The notes under the pieces: model-generated
Seen by the model: only the letters and a program-made list of their open reading frames with translations
Databases searched by the model: none
Told to the model about the DNA's origin: nothing
Part shown: one piece after another, positions 52,890 through 64,000 of the stretch
Position numbering within the stretch: position 1 is the first letter of the stretch
Layout: every line of letters starts with the position of its first letter
Translations under genes and position numbers: made by a program
DNA from: Prochilodus magdalenae
Taxonomy: Eukaryota; Chordata; Actinopteri; Characiformes; Prochilodontidae
NCBI GenBank assembly: GCA_024036415.1
Contig: JAMWET010006799.1
Coordinates: 248,001-312,000 of the forward strand
DNA length: 64,000 bases
Reading direction: 5' to 3'

Positions 52890-52985
52890 TATTCAAGCTC
52901 CAGGAGAACATGTGAGCTGGAGGTTAGGGTCCCAGCCTTGTGATCAGAGGGTCCCTGGTTTGATTCCTTGAACTGAGAGTAATGA
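52890..52985 (+). mobile_element. tRNA-like SINE head
   Basis: GTGAGCTGGAGGTTAGGGTCCCAGCCTTGTGATCAGAGGGTCCCTGGTTTGATTCC contains a box-B-like GGTTTGATTCC at its end. It directly precedes the inverted-repeat composite. Confidence 0.5.
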
Positions 52986-53196
52986 AATACAGTGGAAGAA
53001 ATAAATATTCCTGTTTGGGGCCAAACATTCTCTACGTACAGAGTTTAGGGCAATTGTATTTGCACATCTGTGAGGTGAAACACCCACATGCCCACACTAG
53101 GGAGCAGTGGGCACACTTGCCCAGAGCAGTGGGCAGCTCTATCCACAGCATCCAGGAAGCAGTTGGTGTTTAGGTGCCTTGCACAGGGGCACTCAA

Positions 53197-54714
53197 AGTG
53201 GATGAAATAAATATTTGATCCCTTGCTGATTTTGTAAGTTTGCCCACTGACAAAGATATGAACAGTCTATCATTTTAAGGGTAGGTTTATTTTAACAGTG
53301 AGAGACAGAATGTCATAAAAGAATTACAGAAAATTACAGTGTATAAAATATATAAATTTAATTGCATTTTGCAGAGAGAAATAAGTTTTTGATCCCTCTA
53401 GCAAACAAGACTTAATACTCGGTGGTAAAACCCTTGTTGGTAAGGACAGCAGTCAGGCACAGCAGTTTTTTGTAGTCGATGATGAGGTTCACGCACATGT
53501 CAGGAGGAATTTTGGTCCACACCTCTTTGCAGATCATCTCTAAGTCATGAAGATTTTGAGGCTGTCGCTTGGCCACTTGGACCCTCAGCTCCCTCCTTAC
53601 GTTTTCTATGGGATTAAGGTCTGGAGACTGGCTAGGCCACTCCATGACCTTAATGTGCTTCTTTTTGAGCCACTCCTTTGTTGCCTTGGCTGTATGTTTT
53701 GGGTCATTGTCGTGCTGGAAGACCCAGCCACAACCCATTGTTAAAGTCCTGGCAGAGGGAAGGAGGTTATCACTCAGGATTTTACGGTACATGGCTCCAT
53801 CCTTCTCCCATTGATGAGGTGAAGTAGTCCTGTGCCCTTAGCAGAGAAACATAATGTTTCCACCTCCATGCTTGACAGTGGGGACGGTGTTCTTTGAGTC
53901 ATAGTCAGCATTTCTCTTCCTACAAACACGGCGTGTTGAATGCCAAAGAGCTCAATTTTTGTCTCATCTGACCACAGCACCTTCTCCCAATCACTCTCAG
54001 TATTATCCAGGTGTTTATTGGCAAACTTCAGATGGGCCTGCACATGTGCCTTCTTGAGCAGGGGGACCTTGCGGGCACTGCAGGATTTTAATACGTTACG
54101 GCGTAATGTGCTACCAATGGTTTTCTTGGTGACTGTGGTCCCAACTGCCTTAAGATCATTAACAAGTTCCCTCTGTGTAGTTTTGGTCTGATTTCTCACC
54201 TTCCTCATGATCAAGGATACCCCACCAGGTGAGATTTTGCATGGAGCCCCAGATTGAGGTCGACTGACAGTCATTTTGTATTTCTTCCATTTTCTTACAA
54301 TGGCACCAACAGTTGTCTCCTTCTCACACAGCCTCTTACTTAAGGTTTTATAGCCCATTCCAGCCTTGTGCAGGTCTATGATCTTGTCCCTGACATCCGT
54401 AGAAAGCTCTTTGGTCTTGCCCATGTTGGAGAGGTTAGAGTCTGACTGATTAATTGAATCTGTGGACAGGTGTCTTTTATACAGGTGACAATTCAAGACA
54501 GCTGTCTTTAATGCAGGTAACGAGTTGATTAGGAGCGTCTAACTGGTCTGTAGGAGCCAGAACTCTTAATGTTTGGTAGGGGATCAAATACTTATTTATA
54601 TCTATCTCTCACTGTTAAAATAAACCTACCCTTAAAATGATAGACTGTTCATATATTTGTCAGTGGGCAAACTTACAAAATCAGCAAGGGATCAAATATT
54701 TATTTCCTCCACTG
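53197..54714 (-). mobile_element. Tc1 element inside the long inverted repeat
   Basis: Inverted ends AGTGGATGAAATAAATATTTGATCCC and its complement near 54690-54714; the TIR similarity extends about 100 bases inward (GGGTAGGTTTATTTTAACAGTGAGAG). It is a different subfamily from the copy at 34-1610. The flanking TA dinucleotides have decayed. Confidence 0.85.
53412..54424 (-). pseudogene. Tc1 transposase, frame-broken
   Basis: The start codon is 54422-54424 ([14 protein letters not shown]). The N-terminal part holds both helix-turn-helix regions and an intact first catalytic motif, [12 protein letters not shown]. The frame is then disturbed near 53930 and again near 53780-53850. The second ORF resumes with [16 protein letters not shown], the second catalytic Asp, and SPDLNPIEN. 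The element is inactive as it stands but better preserved than the other two copies. Confidence 0.87.
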
Positions 54715-54915
54715 TGAGGCACCTAAACACCTGTGTAAGGCACCTAAACACCAACTGCTTCCTGGGTGCTGTGGATAGAGCTGCCCACTGCTCTGGGCAA
54801 GTGTGCCCACTGCCCCCTAGTGTGGGTATGTGGGTGATTCACTTCACAGATGTGCAAATACAATTGCCCTAAACTCTGTACTTAGAGAATGTTTGGCCCC
54901 AAACAGGAATAGCCT

Positions 54916-56460
54916 CTACAGATTAAGCACTAGTCCTCTCATTCATCCTCTCAGTAAGATGTATTAACAGAAACAGAACATACTGCACATCTGGAGAGAT
55001 CAGTGAGTCAAAGAAGACACAGAAATGACAAGAAGTGGCCAACTTTACAATAATGACAGCTGGAATGTTGAGGCTTTTAGAAGTAAACAGATCATAAATT
55101 CAGACCTAAGAGTGTATAGGTTCTTTCATGTCCTGTCAGAGCAAATGCATAATGCAAAATAGTTATGATGTCCAGGTTATAATCCATATGTATGTAAAAA
55201 TTCAGTGCTTATGGTAAAGTTTTATTGAATGGACTAAACTGACAGTAGTATAAGACTTTGAAAACCTATGAGTGTGAAGGATCTACAGGCCCAGTTGCAA
55301 CATCTGTGGGCAAATGTCCTGCAGGATGCAATATGGAGTCTGCTTCCATGGCCAACCATATCTCATCTTGTATACAGGCTAGAGTCGCCCCGACAGGGTA
55401 CTAGAGCCTACTTTCTATTGTATTTATTCTATTGTATTTATTCTATTGTATTGTTCTATTGATCGGGCCCTTCATAAGGATAAAAAGTTGGACTTGCATT
55501 GTATGGGTTTACTGAGCATTGTTAAGAGTTGAATAGGAACATGACCTGATTAAATGTTAACATTTGCATTAGCATGTAGCTGACAGTACAGCAGTAAACA
55601 TAAATTCATAGCTCAAAAGGAGACCTTTACTGAAGACAAGCATAGATGAGTTAAATTCTGTTTGGTTTCACTTTAAACCTTTATGTTGGAGTTAAGTTGG
55701 CAAAAGTACATTTAGGTGGACAACTAGTAAACACAGCTATATGTACTGTCTCATGTATTTTGGGTAATGAGGTCTGTGTTCACACAGCAACAGAAATGGT
55801 AAAAAAATGCTCTTACTAAAATAGCTACACGTATTTCGTGTGGCACAAGCCAAAGAATGGCACAAGCCTCACCTCAGAAGCTCTTCAGATGCACATGCAG
55901 AATGTGGGGTTCTAAAATTGTGGTTATACATTCCACCATTTTGATCTACACCTAACGCACTAGCCACCTAACGTATATTCAAACAAGCAAAGCAAAGGAG
56001 AAAATGAATGGGTAAAATGATGAATTTAGTGATTTTAAAGTAGCTGAGCAGTTTACTAAACTTTCCCAGTGTAAGCTCTATGTTGATTTAGTGTTGCATG
56101 TATTTCCAGATCTAATGTCTTTTAGCTGTGCAGGTTGATTTTGTACTGGTATTTCACAGTAATGACAGAATGTCATTACTTATTGCTCTAATGTGGCGAG
56201 AAGAGCATCATGGATTATTTAAACTTCTCCAGGTTCATTTCAGTAAAGTCATATGAACTTAAGCTATATACTAAAACTATATACAGTGTACTGAATTGTG
56301 TGAGGAGACATGTTTAGAAACTTCTATCCTGCTACTGAAGGTCACTGAGATCGCACTGATGATGTTGTAGATGTATCTGCTGAACAGAGAAGCAGAAGAT
56401 TAATAATAATATTATCCCATTAAAACATTTCAGAACATAATAGAGCTGTTCTAATAGAGC
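54916..56460. other. Upstream duplicated flank of gene E with a transposase scrap
   Basis: 55130-56460 aligns with the upstream flanks of B and D. Inserted near 55255-55410 is a plus-strand scrap reading DLQAQLQHLWANVLQDAIWS and then CIQAR.APTGY, resembling the C-terminus of a Tc1 transposase. A period-14 run (TATTGTATTTATTC, three units) lies at 55416-55457. Confidence 0.5.
55416..55457. repeat. Short tandem repeat, period 14
   Basis: Three units of TATTGTATTTATTC, the last one partial. Confidence 0.85.
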
Positions 56461-56602
56461 AGACGGAGTTACTGAAAGTTCAGAGTGCTGTTTAATCAGC
56501 TCTGTGCTGTCGCTGGCCAATAAGAGGATCTGGGCTGGTTACAGTGTGGTTGATGAAGCTTCACCCAGCACCCAGAAGTTCATGTGATGAATGTGATCAG
56601 TG
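56461..56602 (+). promoter_or_regulatory. Conserved proximal promoter/5' UTR block of gene E with CCAAT box
   Basis: CCAAT at 56517-56521, 82 bases before the ATG at 56603. Sequence is close to that of D. Confidence 0.55.
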
Positions 56603-59600
56603 ATGGAGCCACGGCGCCTCACACTATGTAAGTAACTTTTCTTATTTCACTAAAACTAAAGTTTACTCTTATACAAGCATTGTAGCTAAACACTGAGCTT
56701 TAAATGTGTTCTCATTAAACTTTCTAATCATTCTTTCTTATTTATTTTGACTTTATTTTTCTGGTAAAGACATTACAGTGATGATGACAGTATCAGTGTC
56801 TTCAACAAAAGGTACTTTACATTCTTTTCTTTGTTCGGGCTTTCTGCATGGTCACATATGTATTCCACACTAGAGGGAAGCTCATTAGGCAGGCTCAATA
56901 ACTAGCCACATACTATGAAGTGGAAGCACTCGTACGTTAACAAGCACACCTTAAACAAGAGTATGTGATGCGCTATGTTGCTTTCAAGAACCTTACTAGA
57001 AATGCACATAAGTTGTTGCCCTAGTAATCACAAAATAATTCACTGCTTATTATATTACCTTTTCTTTGTTTTAAATTATGATAATATCTTTAGAATAAGT
57101 CGAGTATGTAATGGATTTATGAATTCATTGTATTTGATTAAGCTGATGGTTGAGCAATAAAAGTACTTTAAAATCACTAACTAATTTAGTTGTGGTTTAT
57201 TTCAGCAATCACACAAAATTGGTCTCCCCCATTGTAAATTGGCTGGTTAATCTGCATTAGGCTTATTTGCTTTTCTTTGACTTATATTAACAAAAAAATG
57301 TATTTTACAAAAATTACCAGTCAAAGGTTTAGACACACCCAACTAAATGGATGTTTGTGGTTATCTAAAAGACACTACAGGCTTACTCTTAACAGATATA
57401 GCACATATGCTCTTGATGTATCACAATATTATATATCTGCCATATAGCCATTACATTATTTTATTACAGTTTAAAAGCTCTATTTCCCCTTTACGTTTAG
57501 TAAATATTGATGAAGGAGAGACCAATAGAATTTGTCCAAACATCTTGGTATACAAACCTCCATCTCAGGTTAAGAAAGCTGTTTTATTATTTTTTTCCAT
57601 GAGATGTTAAATTTTGGAGGTTTACTGTTTAATTCCATGAGTGCTATTTTATAGTTTGATGTCTTCAGTTTTGTAAAGCATCTAGATAAACATAAGGAAA
57701 CATGTCTAACTTTTGACTGTAAAGTATATAATATAATATATTATATGTGTGTTGGTGTGTTCACTGGTATATTTTATTAATAAAATAATAAAAATAATAA
57801 TATAATATTAGTAATATTGTTGAAAACCCGATTGCATAATCTTAACAAGCAAACACACTTATTGAGCATATACATTCACAACAAACTAAATGTTTGGTTC
57901 ATTTTATGAATACTGATCTTAAAACATCATGTTGCTGTTTTTATCAATAGATGATCCTCCTGATTTTCACCCAGCAGAAATTTTTGGAACCCCGCTCATG
58001 AAAGTTGGAGGAAATATACAGTTAAAGTGCAGCATCTTTGATAAAAGTGAAGCTTCTGATAATCTCCACATGTACCTGTGTAAAAATGGTGTTGGAGTGA
58101 TGATGGAACTACTTAAAAAGAAAGTTGACACCACCTTCATTTTGAGGAATGTTTCAGTGAGAGACTCGGGAAACTACAGCTGTGTGTACTCACTAATCAA
58201 ATATACTCCAGGCAATGTGAGAGCATCAGGACAAAAAACAATCCAGGTCCAGGTCACTGGTAAGAGATGTGATTTGTGTTTTATTTAATAAAAGTGTGGT
58301 GATAAAAGAGGTTAACTGAGGTCAGGTCAGTTTAACTCTATCAAATTTTCCTGAATCCATTATCACTCAATATACCATAACTGCTAATATACACTGTATA
58401 TACACTGTGTTATTTTACCAGTTAACTGATCCAGTTATTAATCCTACAGTGCTTTGTAAATAGACTCTGGTCTGATCTACTCTAGGTACTGCTCTTAATG
58501 ACTTTAAAACTTTACAGTGGAGAATTTCATGGGTGCATGGTCACATATGTATTCCACAGTAGAGCTGGAGAGAGTCCACTTACAAATTAACAGAATGGCT
58601 GATTAGGTAGGCTCAATAACTAGCCACGTACTATTAAGTGGAAGCACCCCTACCTTTACAAACACACCTTAAACAAGAGTTTGTGATGTGCTATGTCGCT
58701 TTCAAGAACTTTGCTAGAAGTGCTCGCTAGTTGCCGCCCTAATAATCACATTAATAAACTGATTATTAAATGACCTTTACTTTAAATTATGATAATATCT
58801 TTAGAATCAGACGAGTATGTAATGGATTTATGAATTCATTGTAATTATTTATTGAGCTGTTGGCTAAGCAAAATTTATAAAAGTACTTTAAAATCACTAA
58901 TATATTTGGTTGTAGTTTATTTCATGGTGCAATTTGTCACTCGTCCATTGTAAATTGGCAGGTAAATCCGCATTAGGCTTAATGCACAGTCATAATGTAA
59001 ACATGGGGAACAATACAATATATTAAGTAAATTAAATAATTAAAGGATTTTTTTACTACAGGTGATAAACAATTATGTTTGAATAAACACAATTATGTTT
59101 GAATAAAAGTTACATGATTATATCTTGTTTATTTTCTCTGTAATGAAGATGCTTTATTATTAGCTACTACACATCCAAATGAAGTAAACAAAGGCCCGGA
59201 CCTGCTCAGCGGTAAGGATTTATCACAGAGAGGGACTATGTTTGTCTTGACCATGTTGATTTTTACAGTTAGACCAAAATGTAGAAAAATTAGCATTTTG
59301 TCATTCTCAGTTTTTCAGTGAATATATTTTCTGTCTGTATATAATTTGGATTTTTTCCACAGTAGGTCATATATTCTAAAGTAGACAGTATAATTTGAGG
59401 CAGTGCTTATTAAGATCACCTTCTCTAGAACAAGATATCAGATGCCAGTAACTGACTAGAGCTTGACTTGCAACAGATGATGTAGTTTTTATGGTGTTTC
59501 TAAACAGATTAAATAATTTTGAAGAAATTCAGGTAACCATATATAATCAAAAACTGTGGGAAAAATCTGCCAAAATCTGGTGCGCCATGCTATGTTAAGA

Positions 59601-62600
59601 GTTCTGATGAGATGTCTGAAACAATATGTCTGATATACCACATATACTCTTGATGTATCACAATATATATTTTGCCATATCGCATCTTCTAATATATATA
59701 TATATATATAAAGCACTCTGGTTGACTCGTACTGGGTGTTTGTGTGCGTGTCTTTGGGTTTTTCCTCCCCCGGCTGAGTCACTATGTATATATAGTATAT
59801 ATATAAAAAATTATATTTACTAACATTACTCCAGCACAGGAGATAAAGAATGATTTTTAAATCAAGTCAGTCCAATGACATCTTGTTTGTTTCTACTTTG
59901 TAATGAAGATGATTTATTTTTACATACAACTTATTATATACAACTTGAGCACAAATAATTAATACCGTGGCGCACTCCAGCTCAGTGGTAAGAAATGTAA
60001 GCTATGATTTCCTTTATTAGGAATTTCCAAGTTTCCAAGTTTTAATAGTTAAGAAATTATGATTTTAAGGTTAGAGATTTTGTCAGTTGTGTCCTATAAT
60101 TAACAGATCCCCTCTAATTCACTGTAGCGCTAAATGCATTGTGTGATCTTTTAAGGTTTTTGACTATTGTATAAACACTTCCTGAATGTCTCTGAATGTC
60201 AGTATGATATGTGCTACCAAATATAAAGCATACTAAAAGTAAATATATAAAATATTAAGAATATATTAAAACATTTATTGAGCTAACTAGCCCTATTGTT
60301 AAAGGTTTAAATCAGTTGTGAACTGTTATTATCACAGTGAGTGGCTAGGTTTGTCCTGACCACATTTCTTTCTTTAAATTTTAAATTTTGGATTTTGGAT
60401 AAGGTAGACAGTACATTCTAAGGTAGTGCTTATTGATATCACTACAGGTTGATTTGCAACAGATGATGTGTTTTTATAGACTTAACAGATCAAGCTATAA
60501 GACAGCACTCATGAAATTATACAGTCCACCTTAAAAAACTTTAAAATTTAACTTTATAGGTGGATAAAATGGTTTTCTTAACCTGCAATGGTGGTTGATA
60601 AATAAACATAATTTTCTAAGCAATTTTGGATCGATTCACTATTCTAAAAAGTTAATTAGAGCTTTTAAACTGTGCCAAAATACATACTATATTAGAGGTG
60701 GTGATAAAAATATAATCTTGCGATACATCAAATTTTATGTGCGATATCTCACACATTTTCTGAGACAACTACACTTACTACATGTTTACTTATGAGGTTA
60801 ACCCATTGTTAATGTATTACTTCATGTTAGTTAGTCAATGCTCATTGTTAGTTTTTACAAATAGTCCAGGTGAAGAAATGTTGCTAATTCTGTTTTTGTT
60901 TTTGTTCTGCCTGCAGTTTTTAGGAAAACCCTTTTGGTTATACTTCCAGTTTTGCTGCTGGTTCTGATACTTTTCCTTGGAAAAAGTACGTATGACTGTA
61001 TTACTTCTGCTAAGCAGGACTGAGATGTTAATTTAAGGTGTATGAAAAATAAGACATATGACACACATGCCAGCACAGTTACCCTCCACATCTCTATGAA
61101 AGCTCTCTTTAAAGCATAATAGCAGTGTCCTAATACAAACACAGGAGTGTATTAGGAGGAACTGCATCAACCAATCAGAGCTTAATGTAAGACAAATGTA
61201 TAACACACCATGACAGTCACGTTCTCAAGCCTTTCTCTATAAACATGTATACTGTAAATGCATTTTGGGAAGAATGTCCACAAATAACTGACCAGTAAAA
61301 GTAATTTGTTATTTTCGTTGTTGCAGAGTTGTTCCAGCGCCAAGGACAAAGGTACATTACACATGTACTCAGTGGTATAACATATGACTGCAGTGCTTCC
61401 CTACCTTGTTCTGAATGATGAATAGTTTTATGTTGAATTTCAATCACAGCTCACATTATTAATCATCATATTATTAGTCATTCAGTCATTCCAGCACAAC
61501 AATCACTAATGTGTGTACTTTGAAGAATCAGCAGCTATTCATGTACCCACTGACAAAACAACCGTGGAAATTAATTGTCAGTCACGCCATATAAAAATGA
61601 CTGTCTATGAGAAAGTCTTAGCCCTGAGTACTCTGTTTTATTTTCCATGCGTGCATACTAGAGCATCACTGTCTATTTATGATGGGTGCATAGAAACAGG
61701 ACAATTTGCACTTAGCGTTAGCTATACCAATGATTCTGCTAGTATACAGTACCTACAAGATTTCTATTGTTAGTGTAAAATTAAAATTGTGAATATGCAC
61801 ATCGCACATATGCACTGACATTAAAGAGTCATACTCTCTACTTTTCCTCATAGACTCAGTAAATTCCATTTAAGCATTTTTCTGATTAGTGTTAAAGTCT
61901 GTTATCTCTCTGTAAAGTATTAGCATCTTCTTGTTACCTGCAACCAGAGGTCTTTATATTTATATTTGCATTTATGGTATTTAGCAGATGCTTTTATCCA
62001 AAACAACTAACAACCATGCTTAGTGTTCTGTCGGATAATGTTTTCCAACTAGTATAAGAAGGTTAGAGTCTAAACTTGCCATGGGCCACTGCTGATACCC
62101 CGAGAGATCAATACACAGACATATATAAAGCATAAGAGCAGTACCTAGTAACCCAACCCAACTCTCATACCCAAAGAGAAGAAAGGCAATTGTAAGTATA
62201 AGTACAAAAACAATGTACTTCAATAAACACATATAACATACACATCTACTGGTGCTCACTGACTTAAGTGCCTTACAAAGAGATGAATCTTTAGTCTGCG
62301 TTTGAAGACTGCAAGAGACTCGGCTGTTTAGAAAGTCAGAGGGATTTTATTTCACCATCTGGGAGCCAGGACATGACACTACTGAATCTGGCTGCACAGT
62401 GAAAATACATTTAAACAGTTTTAGAGTTTTTTTTTTGTATTTAGATTGTAGCACGACTCGTCACTCTACAATCATAACCAAAACACAGAACCGTGTTGGT
62501 ACATGCATTTTTGTACATGGTTCTTGGTTTATGAGATGAGATTGGACATGCCTGCATTAGCATGTTAGAATATCTGTATGAGCTGTATAAAGTCTTTACA

Positions 62601-62663
62601 GAATGAAAGTTTTTTCTTCTTTCTGTTTCAGTGAACAGGAAAATAATTCAGGTCACTGTGAAG
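56603..62663 (+). CDS. Receptor gene E, partial: Ig domain and long-tail type membrane exon
   Basis: Exons seen: 56603-56627, 56770-56811, Ig 57951-58259, stalk1 59149-59211, transmembrane 60917-60985, tail 61327-61351 and 62632-62663. The Ig exon keeps the C2-like Cys pair and the extra Cys in MYLCKNG. The transmembrane exon (VLLLVLILFLGK) is 27 nt shorter than in Z, B and D; it lacks the basic RNxIxAG segment but stays in frame. The second stalk exon (59909-59987) is dead: an in-frame TAA and a length not divisible by three. A Tc1 starts at 62721 in the next intron, and the ITIM exons lie beyond the window or are lost, so inhibitory function cannot be confirmed. It may be a gene in decay or one with a shifted tail. 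Confidence 0.68.
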
Positions 62664-62720
62664 GTAAGTTCCCATATGGTGTTATATAGTACATCATCAC
62701 TGTTCAAAGAAGAACCAGTA

Positions 62721-64000
62721 CAGTGAATAAATAAAGTATTTCAACACCCTGCGACTTTGCAAGTTCTCCCACTTAGAAATCATGGAGGGGTCTGAAATTT
62801 TCATCTTAGATGCATGTCCACTGTGAGAGACATTCTAAAAAAAATCACTGGAAATCACTATTTATGATTTTTTTATAATTTATTTGTGTGTTACTGCTGC
62901 AAATAAGTATTTGAACACCTGCCAATCAGCAAAAATTCTGGCCCTCAAAGACCTGTTAATCCGCCTCTAAAAACTCCACCTCAACCCCACTTATTATTCT
63001 AAATTAGAAGCACCTGTTTGAGGTCGTTAGCTGCATAAAGACACCTGTCCACCCCACACAATCAGTAAGACTCCAACTACCAACATGGCTAAGGTCAAAG
63101 AGCTGTCCAAAGACACCAGAGACAAAACTGTTGACCTCCACAAGGCTGGAAAGGGCTACGGGGCAATTGACAAGCAGCTTGGTGAAAAAAGATCAACTGT
63201 TGGATCAATTATTAGAAAATGGGAGGAGCTAAACATGACTGTCAATCTCCCTCGGACTGGGGCTCCACGCAAGATCTCACCTTGTGGCTTATCAATGATC
63301 TGAAGAGAGCTGGCACCACTGTTTCCAAGGTTACTGTGGGTAATACACTAAGACGTCATAGTTTAAAGTCATGCATGGCACAGAAGGTTCCCCTGCTTAA
63401 ATCAGCACACGTCCAGGCCCGTCTTAAGTTTGCCCATGACCATTTGGATGATCCAGAGGAGTCATGGGAGAAAGTTCTGTGGTCAGATGGTCTTAATTCC
63501 ACTCGCCGTGTTTGGAGGAAGAAGAATGATGAGTACCATCCTAAAAACACCATCCCTACTGTGAAGCATGGGACTGGAAGCATCATGCTTTGGGGGTGTG
63601 TTTCTGCACATGGGACAGGATGACTGCACTGTAATAGGGAGAGGATGACTGGGGCCATGTACTGCGAGATTTTGGAGAACAACCTCCTTCCCTCAGTTAG
63701 AGCATTGAAAATGGGTCGTGGCTGGGTCTTCCAACATGACAATGACCCAAAGCACACAGCCAGGATAACCAAAGAGTAGCTCCGTAAGAAGCATATCAAG
63801 GTTCTGGAGTGGCCTAGCCAGTCTCCAGACCTAAACCCTATAGAAAATCTTTGGAGAGAGCTCAAACTCCATGTTTCTCAGCGACAGCCCAGAAACCTGG
63901 CTGATCTGGAAAAGATCTGTGTGGAGGAATGGGCCAGAATCTCTGCTACAGTGTGTGCAAACCTGGTAAAAAACGATGGGACCTCTGTAATTGCAAACAA
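62721..64000 (+). mobile_element. Tc1/mariner element in a tail intron of gene E, cut by the window edge
   Basis: The left end is CAGTGAATAAATAAAGTATT then CAACACCCTGCGACTTTGCAAG, preceded by TA at 62719-62720. Its sequence closely matches the element at 34-1610 in the opposite orientation. The right end is outside the window. Confidence 0.88.
63085..63960 (+). pseudogene. Tc1 transposase with deletion, frameshifts and stops
   Basis: Starts [20 protein letters not shown]. After LSMI the frame breaks, with loss of the RKVRNQ...ELV stretch seen in the sister copy, and resumes as [15 protein letters not shown]. First catalytic region LWSDGLN; the frame stops at 63623 after SAHGTG. Further pieces include [10 protein letters not shown] (about 63732) and [11 protein letters not shown] (about 63820), with an in-frame stop (AAAGAGTAG) between them. 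Confidence 0.87.

Larger units (their letters stand above)
52986..54915. repeat. Long inverted repeat surrounding a Tc1 element
   Basis: The left arm (about 53010-53185) and right arm (about 54720-54905) are complements of each other. Both contain AATGTTTGGCC / GGCCAAACATT, a TTGTATTTGCACATCTGTGAGGTGA-like stretch, GCCCACTGCTCTGGGCAAGT and GTTTAGGTGCC. Together with the Tc1 ends this makes a palindromic structure of about 1.9 kb. The right arm has an extra direct repeat of AGGCACCTAAACACC. Confidence 0.8.

Overview
The window is vertebrate nuclear DNA from a teleost fish. It is AT-rich, with short exons, GT-AG introns, Tc1/mariner copies, tRNA-derived SINEs, Ty3/Gypsy and non-LTR remnants, and long TA and GT microsatellites. 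The mix fits an ostariophysan, but the species cannot be read from sequence alone.

The main content is a tandem, all plus-strand array of one immunoglobulin-superfamily receptor family. Single exons look like unrelated small ORFs, but splice sites and phases assemble them into genes. The shared plan is a split signal peptide (25 nt plus a 42 nt mini-exon), a 309 nt C2-like Ig exon, one or two 63-81 nt stalk exons, a transmembrane exon and a tail. I call the copies in order: Z (3' part, about 1-5236, long tail), A (11641-13657, short tail), B (17307-22892, long tail), G (relic, 27110-28690), C (31049-34206, short tail, two Ig exons), D (36934-42913, long tail), F (relic, 46010-48690) and E (56603 to the right edge, long-tail type, tail interrupted by a Tc1). 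Most leader-to-stalk exon joins are phase 1.

There are two C-terminal types. A and C end in a transmembrane exon starting N-F-[M/I]-R and a tail without tyrosine. The NxxR arrangement is typical of FcR-gamma-coupled activating receptors such as GPVI, NKp46, FcalphaRI and LILRA. Z, B and D have an uncharged transmembrane exon and about seven small tail exons carrying an ITIM (VVYSSV or VVYSLV) and ITIM-like motifs (YATI/YSTI, [A/P]VYG[K/E]V). The array therefore looks like paired activating and inhibitory receptors of leukocyte-receptor-complex style (KIR/LILR/PIR; LITR or TARM1-like in fish), laid out as short-tail + long-tail pairs: A+B, C+D, relic F+E.

Intergenic DNA is also duplicated. 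Sequence downstream of Z, B and D is mutually similar, as is sequence upstream of A-E. Insertions shared or unshared between copies order the events and give several paralogous empty sites. Mobile DNA: Tc1 copies at 34-1610, 53197-54714 and 62721-end; older Tc1-like fossils; a 5'-truncated RT/RLE non-LTR element at 7058-9230; a Gypsy remnant with a 5' LTR at 23824-26800; a solo LTR at 51772-52119; a TTAA-flanked MITE at 29881-30109; an L2/CR1-like 3' fragment at 50855-51260; and several SINEs. I see no tRNA, rRNA or CRISPR genes.
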